From Paenarthrobacter aurescens (GTDB taxonomy: Bacteria > Actinomycetota > Actinomycetes > Actinomycetales > Micrococcaceae), in assembly GCF_025421775.1 (NCBI RefSeq), contig NZ_JAOEFX010000004.1, positions 1 through 64,000 on the forward strand: a stretch of 64,000 nucleotides of DNA, given 5' to 3'. A program made the position numbers and the translations under genes. Below the pieces are notes generated by a model. That model was not told the DNA's origin. It saw only the letters and a list, made by a program, of their open reading frames with translations, and ran no database searches. How positions within the stretch are numbered: the first letter of the stretch is position 1; the number at the start of each line of letters is the position of its first letter. Shown here in pieces: positions 43,108 to 55,325 of this stretch.

Positions 43108-44076
43108 GTGAAGAAATCAGACCGTATTGCCCGCGACCTCGAACAATCCGTTGTGGCAGGTGTGGATAACGCCCGCGACTGGGCAGCACCCCGCGTGGAA
43201 GCCGCCGTCAACTGGGCTGTTCCGCGTATTCAGCACGGCATTGACACCGCTTCCCCCAAGATTCAAGAAGGGCTGAAGTCCGCTGCGCACAACCTCGCCG
43301 ACGGCGTTGCAGTTGTCACGCCGCGGATTCAGGATGGACTGGCGCACCTCGCGCCGAAGATCCATGACGCTGTAGAGGACGCAACACCCAAGATCCAGGA
43401 GACGCTCAACAGGGCCACTCCGGCTCTTGGTCACGCGCGGGACAAAGTGGTGGACGAATACCTTCCCAAGCTGTCCGAGCAATTGGGCCAGGCTTCGGTA
43501 GCCGTTCACCATGCCCTGGAGAACGCCCCGGCCCAAGTGGACGCCGTCGCCCAAAAGCTGGTCGATTCCGGCGTGGTCCACAGCGTCCAGGAGCAGGCCC
43601 AGGCCACTGGAAAGCAGATCAAAGCAGTGGCCGACCAGGCCGGCAAGGCCGTTTCCACCAAATTGGGCAAGGAACCGAAGCCCAAGAAGCGCGGTTGGCT
43701 GATCGTCACGGTCATCGCCGCCGCTGCAGCTGCAGGTGTTGCGGCGTGGAAGGCTTCCAAGCCGGTTGAAGATCCGTGGAAGACGCCTTCCCCGGTGACG
43801 CCGACGCCCGCTCCGGTTCCGGCAGCGCCTGCCACTGCGGCTCCGGCCGATGCCTCGGCGTCAGCAAAGGCTGCAGCGGTATCCGAGTCCACGGACATCA
43901 CTCCGGAAGAAGCTGCCGCTGAAGCTGAGCAGGCAACCAAGGACGCGTTCAAGAACGTGGAGGATTCCACTGCGAAGGTGGCAACCGATGCCAAGACGGC
44001 CGTCAAGAACATCGCGGCCAGCCTTCACAAGGACACCGATGGCACCGACACGGACGCCAAGGGTGCCCACAGCTAG
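43108..44076 (+). CDS. Hypothetical protein with amphipathic 11-residue repeats and one membrane helix
   Basis: GTG 43108 follows GGGAGGT; 322 residues. The N-terminal part has recurrent 11-22-residue helical units of the form PRIQ-GI and PKIQE-L (PRIQHGIDTASPKIQEGLKSA, PRIQDGLAHLAPKIHDAVEDATPKIQETL), reminiscent of apolipoprotein- or perilipin-like lipid-binding helices. A membrane segment follows at about 210-228 (GWLIVTVIAAAAAAGVAAW), then a Pro/Ala-rich acidic tail. It may coat the membrane inner face or act as a stalk. I do not recognise a named family. Confidence 0.7.
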   Translation: MKKSDRIARDLEQSVVAGVDNARDWAAPRVEAAVNWAVPRIQHGIDTASPKIQEGLKSAAHNLADGVAVVTPRIQDGLAHLAPKIHDAVEDATPKIQETLNRATPALGHARDKVVDEYLPKLSEQLGQASVAVHHALENAPAQVDAVAQKLVDSGVVHSVQEQAQATGKQIKAVADQAGKAVSTKLGKEPKPKKRGWLIVTVIAAAAAAGVAAWKASKPVEDPWKTPSPVTPTPAPVPAAPATAAPADASASAKAAAVSESTDITPEEAAAEAEQATKDAFKNVEDSTAKVATDAKTAVKNIAASLHKDTDGTDTDAKGAHS

Positions 44077-44117
44077 TACCTGAGTCCCCCTCGACAGGGG
44101 CAACAAGTCAAGCACTT

Positions 44118-44149
44118 GAAGGGATCCCGGCCGTTGCCGGGGTCCCTTC
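44118..44149 (+). terminator. Hairpin terminator after the amphipathic-repeat gene
   Basis: Arms of 14 bases (44118-44131 and 44136-44149, GAAGGGATCCCGGC against its complement with one G-T pair) surround a CGTT loop, 42 bases after the stop codon. Only a weak T-rich stretch (GTGTTT) follows. Confidence 0.65.
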
Positions 44150-44212
44150 AGTGTTTGCCGGCTTGTAACCAAAGCCTCCGCCGGGTGCACGGCCCCGGGT
44201 GTTAGATTTGGA

Positions 44213-45091
44213 ATGATGTCAGCCGATAGACCCATTGCGGGTGCCCTTCAGGATGCTCCGGAACCTCCGGGCGTGTCCATCGTCATCCCGGCGTATAACG
44301 AGGAAAGCGTCATTCGCCAGTGCCTCATCGCGGCTATCTACCAGTCCGTCCCCGCCAACGAGATCATCGTGGTGGACAACCTGTCCACGGACCGCACAGC
44401 CAGGATTGTGCGCCAGATGCAGCAGGAATACCCGGAGAGCCCCATCATCCTCTTGCGCCAGGAAGCCGCGCAGGGCCTGATTCCCACACGTAATCATGGG
44501 CTGAACAACGCCAAAGGGGACGTGGTCGGACGCATCGATGCTGATTCGGTCCTGGAACCGGACTGGGTTGAACAGGTCCAAAAAGCATTCATGGACCAGT
44601 CAATCTCCGCAGCCACGGGTCCCGTGGTCTATTACGACATGCCCATGCGCCGCTTCGGACTCAAAGCCGACGACAAGATGCGCCAGCTCATGTTGCGACT
44701 GGCCAAGCACCAGTACCACTTCCTTTTCGGTTCCAATATGGCCCTTCGCCGCACCGCCTGGGAGACCATCCGGGACGAAGCGTGCCTGGATCCCAAGGAC
44801 GAGATGCACGAGGACATCGATCTCTCCCTGCACCTCTTTGAACACGACCTCAAAGTCCAGTACCTGCCGCAGATGGTGTCCGGGATGTCGGCCCGCCGGC
44901 TCGAGGACTCACCCCGCGACTACCGCTACTACGTCCAGCGATTCGACCGGACATACAAGGCCCACAACGTGAAAAAGATGGCCCTGAAGGCGCCCATGGT
45001 GGTGTTCTTCTCGGTGTACTTCCCGGCCAAGTTGCTACGGGCAATCCACGCAGCCAACTCCGCACAGGGCGCCCGACGCGGCGGCGTATAG
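44213..45091 (+). CDS. Family 2 glycosyltransferase
   Basis: The 292-residue protein has the GT2 (GT-A) fold: VSIVIPAYNEESVIRQCLIAA, the DxD-type RIDADSVLEPDW, and a conserved EMHEDIDLSLHLF block with the base Glu-Asp. There is a possible amphipathic C-terminus but no clear membrane helix. It transfers a sugar from a nucleotide donor to an unknown acceptor. It stands alone between a terminator and a convergent DMT transporter. Confidence 0.85.
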   Translation: MMSADRPIAGALQDAPEPPGVSIVIPAYNEESVIRQCLIAAIYQSVPANEIIVVDNLSTDRTARIVRQMQQEYPESPIILLRQEAAQGLIPTRNHGLNNAKGDVVGRIDADSVLEPDWVEQVQKAFMDQSISAATGPVVYYDMPMRRFGLKADDKMRQLMLRLAKHQYHFLFGSNMALRRTAWETIRDEACLDPKDEMHEDIDLSLHLFEHDLKVQYLPQMVSGMSARRLEDSPRDYRYYVQRFDRTYKAHNVKKMALKAPMVVFFSVYFPAKLLRAIHAANSAQGARRGGV

Positions 45092-45128
45092 ACGCCTGGC
45101 GGCTGCGTGAACGTCCGACGGCGGCGGC

Positions 45129-46037
45129 TCAGTCGGTGCCAAGCTCGGCTTCGCGGCGGTCTGCTCCAGCCCGTCCCCGCCGCTGTCCGCTGACGACAAC
45201 CGCCAGACCAACAAGGATCAGTGCCAGGCCGGCATAAGTTCCGCCTGGCAAGGTCTCATTCAGGAAGATGGCGGCCAGGATGGCAGCGCCTGGAATCTCC
45301 AGCAGGATGATCATGGACACCAACAACGGGCTCATGGTGGCCAGGAGGTGGTTGAACGCTGTGTGCCCCACCAATTGCGCGCAAACGGTGATGGCGATAA
45401 TTCCAAGCCAGCCTCCGGCGTCGAAACCTGCCAGTGGCTGGGCGCTGAACAAAGCCAGCACCGCCACGATCGCCGCGCACATGCCGTAGCACAGTGTGGT
45501 GTAGGTTCCCGTGCCCATTGTTTGACGGGCTTTGCCACCAGCAAGCGTGTAGAGGCCCGCCAAGGCGCCGCCGGCAATGGCCAGGAGGTCGCCGAGCAGG
45601 GCCTCCGGGGAGGAGCCCATGTCGAACCCGGTGATGGCTACGACGCCGCCGAACGCGATCCCCAAACCCACCAGCACCGGCCAGCGGTGCCGGGTTCCCC
45701 GGAGCAACTGAAATACCGCGATCCACGCCGACTGCAAACAGACCAACGCGGTGGCCGCAGCTACGGATGTCAGCTGGAGCGCGGTGATGAAGCACGCGAA
45801 ATGGAAGGCGAGTGCAACAGCAGCCACAGCAGACCAGCCGAACTCACGCTTGGTGATCCTTCCGAACGCCTTCGGCTCCCGTACGACGACGGGAGCGGCC
45901 ATCACCACGGCACCGATTGCGTTCCGCCAGAAGGCAATGGCCAATGCCGTCACCGAGGTGGCACCGAGGGTGCCGGCAATGAGCGGTCCGGATGAGGCAA
46001 CACCGAGCACCCCGAGGGCAGCAATGAGAAGGGTCAC
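45129..46037 (-). CDS. EamA/DMT superfamily transporter
   Basis: The 302-residue protein has ten hydrophobic helices in two EamA repeats (LIAALGVLGVASSGPLIAG and the second after about residue 150, GDLLAIAGGALAGLYTLAGG). PGGTYAGLALILVGLAVVV ends the second repeat. This family exports metabolites or amino acids; substrate unknown. The tail is basic and acidic (RRGRAGADRREAE). It converges with the glycosyltransferase gene. Confidence 0.85.
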   Translation of the reverse strand: MTLLIAALGVLGVASSGPLIAGTLGATSVTALAIAFWRNAIGAVVMAAPVVVREPKAFGRITKREFGWSAVAAVALAFHFACFITALQLTSVAAATALVCLQSAWIAVFQLLRGTRHRWPVLVGLGIAFGGVVAITGFDMGSSPEALLGDLLAIAGGALAGLYTLAGGKARQTMGTGTYTTLCYGMCAAIVAVLALFSAQPLAGFDAGGWLGIIAITVCAQLVGHTAFNHLLATMSPLLVSMIILLEIPGAAILAAIFLNETLPGGTYAGLALILVGLAVVVSGQRRGRAGADRREAELGTD

Positions 46038-46155
46038 GGATCAACCCTAGTGGGGTGGGGGACCACTCCTGCCCCTATCTGATGCACCAACAGTGTGATT
46101 GTCTTGACTCACCATTCCAGTCAGCCGGTAACGGCATACCCAAGGGGATATCTGA

Positions 46156-48150
46156 TTGAACACGGCACCCATCGGCGCTGGCGCCAAGCGGAGACGATCT
46201 GTCCTGCTGCTGGTAGCGGCCGGGGCGCTCACTGCCGCCCTCGTGGTCGCAGGGTGGTTCGCTGTTTCCCGCGAGCACCCCGATGGACCTGAAGGAAACA
46301 GGGGTGGTGTGCCAAGTATCTTCCCGACACCCCAACATGTCCGCGCCGGGACCGGTGAACCTGTTCCCCTGACCGGCCACGTGTACATTGTTGCCCCTGC
46401 CGGAACGGATCCAGCCTCCACGGCCGCAGTTCAGGACCTTGTGGCAAGTGCCGGGGGCACCGCGGAAGTCGTGACGGCGCTGGCCAGCCCCCGCGATGGA
46501 TCCTCTGCCATCCACTTGGGTACTGATTCCGCAGTAGCTCCCGTGCTCAAGGAATTACAGCTGGACAGTGACCCGGAGATCAAGGATTCACTGGGACGTG
46601 CCGAAGGCTACGCGATTGGAACCGGGCAGTCAGACGGGATTCCGACGGCGGTACTCGCCGGACGCGACAACGACGGCGTCTTCCACTCAGTCCAGACCCT
46701 TCGACAGCTCCTCAAGGACGGTTCTGTGGGCGCCGTGCGCGTGGGAGATTGGCCGCTGATGGAAACCCGCGGTGTGATCGAGGGTTTCTACGGCACGCCG
46801 TGGTCCCATCAGGCCCGCCTGGATGTCATCGAATTCGCCGGTCGGCAGAAAATGAATACCTACATCTATTCGCCGAAGGACGATCCCCTGCTGCGGGACA
46901 AATGGCGTGACCTCTACACGAATCAGGAACTTGGGGAACTGCGGGAGCTCATCGATGCCGCATCAACCAACCACATCCGTTTCAGCTACGCGCTCTCACC
47001 TGGAATCGACGTTTGCTATTCGAGCGAGGCTGATCTTGAGGACGCGGTGGCCAAACTTGAATCCCTGTACTCGCTTGGCGTCAGGTCGTTCGTGATTCCC
47101 TTGGACGACATAGCAACCAAGGTCCAATGCTCCGACGATCTCCGGGAGTTCGGTTCGGGGCAAGCCAACCTGGCCAAGGCACAGGCGTCCTTCCTCAACG
47201 ATGTGAATGAAAGGTTCATCTCCGCCAAGGACGGAATCCTGCCCCTTGAAACCGTCCCCACCTTCTACAACGGCTCCGGCAGCACGCCGTACAAGCGGGA
47301 ACTTGGCCAGGCGCTGAATCCCGGCATCGTGGTTCAGTGGACCGGGGAAGATGTTGTGTCGCACCGGATAACCCTGGAGTCAGCGCAAACTGCAGCCACC
47401 ACCTACGGGAGCCCCGGGTCCCCGCGCAGCATCGTCATCTGGGACAACTATCCGGTCAACGACTTCTCCCAGGACCACCTCTTCATGGCTCCGGTGATCG
47501 GAAGGGACGCCGATCTTCACCAGTCGATCCGCGGCATGGTCACCAACCCCATGATCGAGCCTTATCTGTCCCTGCCGGCTATCTTCAATTACGCCGATCT
47601 CTCGTGGAACGGTCCGGCGTATGATCCGGGCAAATCCATGAATGCTGCCTTGTCCCTGGTTGCCGGGCCCGATCCTGAGGTCCAGTCAGCTGTCCGGGCC
47701 TTCGTGGATCTGAACCAAGACTGGCAAGATGATGCCCTCACACCGTCCGCTCCGGAGCTGCGGCGCGATATTGACCAGTTCTGGTCGGATTACGACGCCG
47801 GCAGGTCACCATCCGGAGCCCTGAAAGCGCGCGCTGAGCTGCTGCAGCGGCTGCCCGCGCTCCTGCCCCGGATGGCCGTTCCGGGCTTCGCCGAGGACGC
47901 AACCCACTGGGCGGCAGCGGCTGCTCAGTACGGACGCGGCGTGGAGGAGGCCCTGGTGATGCTGGAGGCTGCGAAGCGCGGCGACACCCAGGCTGCCACG
48001 GAGGCCCGCATCAACGTCCAAGGCGCCCTGAGGGCAGCAGCCGCCAAGACACAGCCAACCTTGGAACTCGGTGTGGTGACGCCAGTGTTGGGGGACGGCG
48101 AGCTGACGTCGTTCCTGGAACGGGCACTTCAACAGGTCCAGGCCGGCTGA
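46156..48150 (+). CDS. GH84 beta-N-acetylglucosaminidase (hyaluronidase/O-GlcNAcase family)
   Basis: TTG 46156 follows AAGGGGA at eight bases. The 664-residue protein begins with a basic N-terminus and one membrane/signal segment (about 15-36). An N-terminal GH20-like accessory domain follows (about 50-200), then the catalytic barrel starting RGVIEGFYGTPWSHQARLD. The two adjacent catalytic aspartates are Asp317-Asp318 (FVIPLDDI). A helical C-terminal domain follows. GH84 enzymes use substrate-assisted hydrolysis of N-acetylglucosaminides. Location is the cell surface or exterior, so a role in hyaluronate, chitin-oligomer or mucin use is likely. Confidence 0.88.
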   Translation: MNTAPIGAGAKRRRSVLLLVAAGALTAALVVAGWFAVSREHPDGPEGNRGGVPSIFPTPQHVRAGTGEPVPLTGHVYIVAPAGTDPASTAAVQDLVASAGGTAEVVTALASPRDGSSAIHLGTDSAVAPVLKELQLDSDPEIKDSLGRAEGYAIGTGQSDGIPTAVLAGRDNDGVFHSVQTLRQLLKDGSVGAVRVGDWPLMETRGVIEGFYGTPWSHQARLDVIEFAGRQKMNTYIYSPKDDPLLRDKWRDLYTNQELGELRELIDAASTNHIRFSYALSPGIDVCYSSEADLEDAVAKLESLYSLGVRSFVIPLDDIATKVQCSDDLREFGSGQANLAKAQASFLNDVNERFISAKDGILPLETVPTFYNGSGSTPYKRELGQALNPGIVVQWTGEDVVSHRITLESAQTAATTYGSPGSPRSIVIWDNYPVNDFSQDHLFMAPVIGRDADLHQSIRGMVTNPMIEPYLSLPAIFNYADLSWNGPAYDPGKSMNAALSLVAGPDPEVQSAVRAFVDLNQDWQDDALTPSAPELRRDIDQFWSDYDAGRSPSGALKARAELLQRLPALLPRMAVPGFAEDATHWAAAAAQYGRGVEEALVMLEAAKRGDTQAATEARINVQGALRAAAAKTQPTLELGVVTPVLGDGELTSFLERALQQVQAG

Positions 48151-48407
48151 CTTCTCATGTGCCGACGCGCAAATTCGCTGGCGACGCGGAAACGGGCCGG
48201 CGACGCGGAAACGGGCCGGCGACACCCGGATTTGGGTGGAACCCGCCCAGGAGGGTGGCACGCACGAATATGCGCGGCGGCAGCCCGAAAGCGTAGCGTC
48301 GGCCCAACTCCGCAGCACCGCAGAAGCTAAGTGGCACTGTCAGGCGTGGGTGTCCGCAGCACGGTAACCGGCTGGTTGTTCGTGTGGAAACAATGAGGGT
48401 TAAAAGC
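48151..48407. other. Intergenic region between GH84 gene and tRNA-Ala terminator
   Basis: No gene is supported here. It contains the 19-bp tandem repeat at 48181-48218 and other GC-rich segments that resemble its unit (GCCGACGCGCAAATTCGC just before it). It may be a decayed repeat element; there is no inverted repeat of transposon type. Confidence 0.5.
48181..48218. repeat. Two perfect tandem 19-bp repeats
   Basis: The unit GCGACGCGGAAACGGGCCG occurs twice without interruption (48181-48199, 48200-48218) and is followed by a partial third copy (GCGACAC). It lies outside genes. Confidence 0.85.
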
Positions 48408-48439
48408 AAAAGTCCCGGTCATTTCTGACCGGGACTTTT
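48408..48439 (-). terminator. Intrinsic terminator of tRNA-Ala
   Basis: AAAAGTCCCGGTCA (48408-48421) pairs perfectly over 14 bases with TGACCGGGACTTTT (48426-48439) around a four-base loop. For the minus-strand transcript the tail ends in UUUU. Confidence 0.88.
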
Positions 48440-48443
48440 CTTA

Positions 48444-48519
48444 TGGTGGAGGCACGGGGACTCGAACCCCGAACCCCCTGCTTGCAAAGCAGGTGCGCTA
48501 CCAATTGCGCCATGCCCCC
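48444..48519 (-). tRNA. tRNA-Ala (TGC anticodon), CCA encoded
   Basis: The minus strand gives the acceptor GGGGGCA with TGCCTCC, D-arm GCGCAATTGGTAGCGC, anticodon arm CCTGC-TTTGCAA-GCAGG (anticodon TGC) and T-arm with GGTTCGAGTCC. CCA is encoded at the 3' end (48444-48446). A strong terminator follows. Confidence 0.95.
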
Positions 48520-48589
48520 ATAAGAAGCAACCCGTCAATCATACCCCATGTCCGGACTGGTAATTACCAGTTCAAACCGGGTTCCTCGG

Positions 48590-48709
48590 CTAGTCCACCT
48601 TGTCGGTTGACTTGCTCCAGACATCCTTCCGGGCTTCGGATTCCTGGGCCTTTTTATAGACCAGGACACCTGCGATTGCGGCTGCCACTACTACCAGCAA
48701 CTTCTTCAC
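48590..48709 (-). CDS. DLW-39 family small protein
   Basis: GTG 48709 to TAG 48590 encodes 39 residues, starting KKLLVVVAAAIAGVLVYKK after the initiator, then QESEARKDVWSKSTDKVD. It matches the actinobacterial DLW-39 family in length and in the D-x-W element (here DVW). One hydrophobic helix at the N-terminus suggests membrane association. It lies between tRNA-Ile and tRNA-Ala, its usual neighbourhood near gyrA. Function unknown. Confidence 0.85.
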   Translation of the reverse strand: MKKLLVVVAAAIAGVLVYKKAQESEARKDVWSKSTDKVD

Positions 48710-48757
48710 AAGTACCTCATTCCAGTTCAGTTTTACCTGAACCTGTTGTAGGTTCCG

Positions 48758-48831
48758 TGGGCGTACCAGGACTTGAACCTGGGACCTCTTCGTTATCAGC
48801 GAAGCGCTCTAACCGCCTGAGCTATACGCCC
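48758..48831 (-). tRNA. tRNA-Ile (GAT anticodon)
   Basis: The minus strand gives the acceptor GGGCGTA with TACGCCC, D-arm GCTCAGGCGGTTAGAGC, anticodon arm TTCGC-TGATAACGAA with anticodon GAT, and T-arm GGTTCAAGTCC. CCA is not encoded. It is the conserved tRNA next to gyrA in actinobacteria. Confidence 0.95.
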
Positions 48832-48944
48832 CGATGCCTCATCGGGCCGAGATATGACTGTACAGCACATCCCGGCCCGATCTCAAATCGAGGCTTTTCC
48901 CCGGGGGATTTCCGCCAATTTCGGCGTATTTCCGGGAGTTTTTG

Positions 48945-49625
48945 CTAGTCGTCGGTCAAAGTGACACCAACGCCACCAACCAACGTTGCGGAAATGTTAT
49001 ACAAGACCGCCGAGAGCATGGACAGTGCCGTCAGCAGCACCACGTTCACCACGGCAATGATGGTGGCGAAGGAAGCCACCTGCCCCAGCGAAGCAATTTT
49101 TTTCAGTTCGAATCCACTGCCCTCAGAACCGGCCAGGGTACCCAGAAGGCTGTCCACCTGGTTGAAGATGCCAGTGAGATCCAACACGGTCCACAAAACG
49201 ATGGCAGCCACCACGGTGACTATGCCCAACGCAACGGACAGCAGGAAAGCCATCTTCAGGACGGACCATGGGTCCACCTTGCTGATCAGAAGTCGAGCGC
49301 GGCGCACCTTGGCCTTCGGGGCCGGCTTCACCAGTCCCGGGGCGCCCTGTGCGGGGCGCTGGGCAGGGGACCCTGCTGGCCGCTGGCCAGGCTGCGCCGG
49401 GCGCTGGCCGGGAGCTCCAGCCGGACGCTGGCTTGCCTGAGCGGGTCGCTGGGCGGAGTTCGCGCCGCCTGCGGGTCGCGCTCCGGCAGCGCCGGCCCCA
49501 GTGGACCCGGTTCCGGGTCGCTGCTGGGGACGTGCAGGCGTTCCTGCCTGTGCGCTGCCCGAGGGCTGCCGGAGTCCGCCGGGGACACCTGTGCTCGGCT
49601 TGGGATATGAGTCGGAATTACTCAC
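48945..49625 (-). CDS. DUF3566 membrane protein
   Basis: The 226-residue protein starts with GTG overlapping the gyrA stop (GTGA). The first 100 residues are low-complexity Pro/Ala/Gln/Arg (repeats of QRPAQ and QRPAG), followed by the DUF3566 domain: [28 protein letters not shown], two membrane helices (about 122-150 and 190-212) and a soluble loop between. The family is found after gyrA in actinobacteria (Rv0007 type). A role in envelope or division is suspected but not established. Confidence 0.85.
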   Translation of the reverse strand: MSNSDSYPKPSTGVPGGLRQPSGSAQAGTPARPQQRPGTGSTGAGAAGARPAGGANSAQRPAQASQRPAGAPGQRPAQPGQRPAGSPAQRPAQGAPGLVKPAPKAKVRRARLLISKVDPWSVLKMAFLLSVALGIVTVVAAIVLWTVLDLTGIFNQVDSLLGTLAGSEGSGFELKKIASLGQVASFATIIAVVNVVLLTALSMLSAVLYNISATLVGGVGVTLTDD

Positions 49626-52291
49626 TCGTTACCTCCGGTGTTGTCTTCGTTCAGCTCCGCGCCCGTTTCGATTTCCGGGTCTGCGTCGTTTTCCGTTTCG
49701 GCCGTCACGGTCGCCTCGGAGGCGCCGTCGTTTGCAGCCAACGTTACGTCATCGTCGAGTCCGTCCTCTGACTCTTCGACTTCCAAGCCTCGTTCGCTGT
49801 TGCGCGCAACCTCGATAATGCGGTCATTCTTGTCCGGCTTGGCGAAGATGACACCCATGGTGTCGCGGCCCTTGGCGGGAACGCCGGTGACGGCCGAGCG
49901 GACCACCTTGCCACCCTCCATGACCACCAGGACTTCATCCTCTTCCTGCACGATCAAGGCGCCAACGAGGTCACCACGGTCTTCAGCGAGCTTGGCTACC
50001 TTGATACCCAGGCCGCCGCGGCCCTGCAGGCGGTATTCATCGACGGCGGTCCGCTTGGCGTAGCCGCCCTCGGTCACGATGAAGACGAAGGAGCCGTCCT
50101 GGACCACGTCAGCGGCCAACAGCTCATCGTCTTCACGGAACTTCATACCGGTCACACCGGAGGTTGCACGACCCATGGGGCGCAATGCGTCATCAGTGGC
50201 CGTGAATCGGATGGATTGACCCTTGCGGGAAACCAAGAGCAGGTCATCGGTCTCGCTGACCAGCTGGGCAGATACGAGCTCATCTTCGTCACGCAGATTG
50301 ATGGCGATGACACCGGCCGTGCGGTTGGTGTCGTAGTCCTCCAACCTTGTCTTCTTCACCAGGCCATTCTTGGTGGCGAGCACCAGGTACGGAGCCTGCT
50401 GGTAGTCCCTCAAGTCCAGGACCTGGGCAATGTGCTCATCCGGCTGGAATGCCAGCAGGTTTGCGACGTGCTGGCCCTTGGCGTCACGGCCCGCTTCAGC
50501 CAGCTCGTAGGCCTTGGCCCGGTAGACGCGACCCAGGTTGGTGAAGAACAGCAACCAGTGGTGGGTGGTGGTCACGAAGAAGTGCTCCACCACATCGTCT
50601 CCACGCAGCTGCGCACCCTTAATGCCCTTGCCGCCGCGTTGCTGCGAACGGTAGTTGTCGCTACGGGTCCGTTTGACGTAGCCACCGCGGGTAATGGTGA
50701 CAACCATTTCCTCTTCGGGGATGAGGTCTTCCATGGACATGTCGCCGTCGAAGCCCATCAGGATGTGCGTCCGGCGATCGTCGCCGTGCTTGGCAACGAT
50801 TTCCGCGAGTTCCTCGCTGATGATCTGGCGCTGGCGTTCCTCGGAAGCCAGAATCGCGTTGTATTCCTGGATCATGGCTTCGAGCTCGGAATGCCGATCC
50901 TGGATCTTCTGGCGTTCCAGTGCTGCCAAACGGCGCAGCTGCATATCCAGGATGGCGCGGGCCTGGAGTTCGTCGATCTCCAGGAGCTCCATAAGGCCTT
51001 CGCGGGCAGCTTCCGTGGTGTTGGATGCACGGATGAGCGCAATGACCTCGTCCAGCATGTCCAATGCCTTGAGGAGTGCGCGCAGAATGTGTGCTTCTTC
51101 CTCGGCCTTGCGCAGGCGGTAGCGGGTGCGGCGTGCGATGACGTCCATCTGGTGCGCAACCCAGTGCCGGATGAAGGCATCCAGGCTCAAGGTGCGCGGA
51201 ACGCCGTCCACGATTGCCAGCATGTTCGCCGAGAAGTTGTCCTGCAACTGCGTGTGCTTGTAAAGGTTGTTCAGTACAACCTTGGCCACGGCATCGCGCT
51301 TGAGCACAATCACCAGGCGCTGGCCGGTACGGCCCGAGGTTTCATCGCGGAGGTCCGCGATGCCCTGGATCTTGCCGTCCTTGACCAGTTCAGCGATCTT
51401 GATGGCCAGGTTGTCCGGGTTGGCCTGGTAGGGAAGCTCGGTCACCACCAGGCACGTGCGGCCCTGGAGTTCCTCGACATTGACCACAGCACGCATGGTG
51501 ATGGAGCCGCGACCTGTGCGGTAAGCGTCTTCGATGCCCTTGTGGCCCAGTATGGTGGCGCCCGTGGGGAAGTCAGGCCCCTTGATGCGCAGCAACAGGG
51601 CTTCGAGAAGCTCTTCCCGTGTGGCCGTGGGGTTGTCGAGCGCCCACTGTACGCCCTCGGCAACTTCACGGAGGTTGTGCGGCGGAATGTTGGTGGCCAT
51701 ACCAACGGCGATGCCGGAGGAACCGTTGACCAGCAGGTTGGGGAAACGCGCCGGCAGGATGGTGGGTTCCTGGTTCTTGCCGTCGTAGTTGTCCTGGAAA
51801 TCGACTGTTTCCTCGTCGATGTCGCGGACCATCTCCATGGCCAACTGGGCCATCTTTGTTTCGGTGTAACGCGGTGCAGCTGCGCCGTCGTTGCCCGGGG
51901 AGCCGAAGTTACCCTGGCCAAGTGCCAAGGGATACCTCATGGTCCAGTCCTGGATCAAGCGAACCAGTGCATCGTAGATGGCCATGTCGCCGTGCGGGTG
52001 ATAGGTACCCATGACGTCGCCAACCACGCGGGCGCACTTGTTGAAGGAGCGGTCGGGGCGGTAGCCGCCGTCGAACATTGCGTACAAAACGCGGCGGTGC
52101 ACCGGCTTCAGGCCATCGCGTACGTCCGGGAGGGCTCGGCCGACAATGACGGCCATGGCGTAGTCGAGGTAGGACCGCTGCATCTCTGTCTGCAGGTCCA
52201 CCTGCTCCACGCGGTCGGTCAGCACATCGCCCTCAAGAACAACGTCGTCGGCAGTGGGTTCCGCCGGGACTTCGGGAGTTTCGTCACTCAT
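49622..52291 (-). CDS. gyrA: DNA gyrase subunit A
   Basis: The 889-residue subunit has the winged-helix breakage-reunion domain ([32 protein letters not shown]) and the catalytic Tyr in AAPRYTETK. The QRDR contains [11 protein letters not shown]. The C-terminal beta-pinwheel has the GyrA box QRGGKG. The quinolone-resistance positions appear as Asp (GDMAIYD) with no obvious resistance substitution at the Tyr-proximal region. An acidic tail ends the protein. It works with gyrB, 63 bases upstream, to introduce negative supercoils. Confidence 0.97.
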   Translation of the reverse strand: MSDETPEVPAEPTADDVVLEGDVLTDRVEQVDLQTEMQRSYLDYAMAVIVGRALPDVRDGLKPVHRRVLYAMFDGGYRPDRSFNKCARVVGDVMGTYHPHGDMAIYDALVRLIQDWTMRYPLALGQGNFGSPGNDGAAAPRYTETKMAQLAMEMVRDIDEETVDFQDNYDGKNQEPTILPARFPNLLVNGSSGIAVGMATNIPPHNLREVAEGVQWALDNPTATREELLEALLLRIKGPDFPTGATILGHKGIEDAYRTGRGSITMRAVVNVEELQGRTCLVVTELPYQANPDNLAIKIAELVKDGKIQGIADLRDETSGRTGQRLVIVLKRDAVAKVVLNNLYKHTQLQDNFSANMLAIVDGVPRTLSLDAFIRHWVAHQMDVIARRTRYRLRKAEEEAHILRALLKALDMLDEVIALIRASNTTEAAREGLMELLEIDELQARAILDMQLRRLAALERQKIQDRHSELEAMIQEYNAILASEERQRQIISEELAEIVAKHGDDRRTHILMGFDGDMSMEDLIPEEEMVVTITRGGYVKRTRSDNYRSQQRGGKGIKGAQLRGDDVVEHFFVTTTHHWLLFFTNLGRVYRAKAYELAEAGRDAKGQHVANLLAFQPDEHIAQVLDLRDYQQAPYLVLATKNGLVKKTRLEDYDTNRTAGVIAINLRDEDELVSAQLVSETDDLLLVSRKGQSIRFTATDDALRPMGRATSGVTGMKFREDDELLAADVVQDGSFVFIVTEGGYAKRTAVDEYRLQGRGGLGIKVAKLAEDRGDLVGALIVQEEDEVLVVMEGGKVVRSAVTGVPAKGRDTMGVIFAKPDKNDRIIEVARNSERGLEVEESEDGLDDDVTLAANDGASEATVTAETENDADPEIETGAELNEDNTGGNE

Positions 52292-52354
52292 AATCTAAGG
52301 TTTCCGTTTCAGGTATATGTCAGTTCAAGAATATTCAGATGCCCTTGTGGAGCC

Positions 52355-54770
<2,416 letters not shown>

Positions 54771-55325
54771 TTAGCCGTAGGTGTCTCTCGGGCCCCGACC
54801 GTTGACGCTGCGCCCGCCTTTTCGCCAACTTGGAGCCGACGGTCCCAGCACCTGGATGCTGGTGACCACACCTTCTCCAAGCTCATTGCGGAACATCTCC
54901 AGGAGGCTCGTGCTCAGCAAACGCAGTTGGGTAGCCCAGGCCGTTGAATCGCAACGGACATGGAGGGTAGTGTCCGTGAAGCTCTCCGGCGTGCAGTGTG
55001 CCGAGATGTCCGTTCCGACCAAGGTTTCCCATTCCGCCATCACCGAGCCCACGGCCACAGGCGATGTCCACCCGCGTTCGGCCACCAGTCGGCCAACCAC
55101 ATTTCCGAGGCCCAAGGGGTCCCGTCCACTGCCGTGGAATTGGGTGAAGCCCCGGGTATCACGAAGGCCCTTGCGTTTGGGGGCAGATCCGGGCCGCGGG
55201 GCGCGTTGCCTTACTTCGCCGCGGGCAGCAGCTGCCTCGCGCATGCGGTTCAGCGCCGCCTGGGCAGCATCAATCTCGTCCGGATCACGTCCGGGTTGAA
55301 GTCCGTCGCGGCTATCCTTCGCCAT
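54771..55325 (-). CDS. dciA: DciA family (DUF721) replicative helicase loader
   Basis: ATG 55325 follows GGGAGG; 184 residues. An N-terminal basic region is followed by the DUF721 core ([74 protein letters not shown]). DciA binds the DnaB helicase and is the ancestral loader in bacteria lacking DnaC/DnaI. The gene sits between recF and gyrB as in mycobacteria, overlapping recF by 14 bases. Confidence 0.9.
   Translation of the reverse strand: MAKDSRDGLQPGRDPDEIDAAQAALNRMREAAAARGEVRQRAPRPGSAPKRKGLRDTRGFTQFHGSGRDPLGLGNVVGRLVAERGWTSPVAVGSVMAEWETLVGTDISAHCTPESFTDTTLHVRCDSTAWATQLRLLSTSLLEMFRNELGEGVVTSIQVLGPSAPSWRKGGRSVNGRGPRDTYG

Noticed and set aside
48155..48409. Minus-strand open frame of 84 codons in the repeat-bearing gap
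   Set aside because: The translation is Pro/Arg-rich, covers a tandem repeat and has no good ribosome site; it is more likely a spurious frame.
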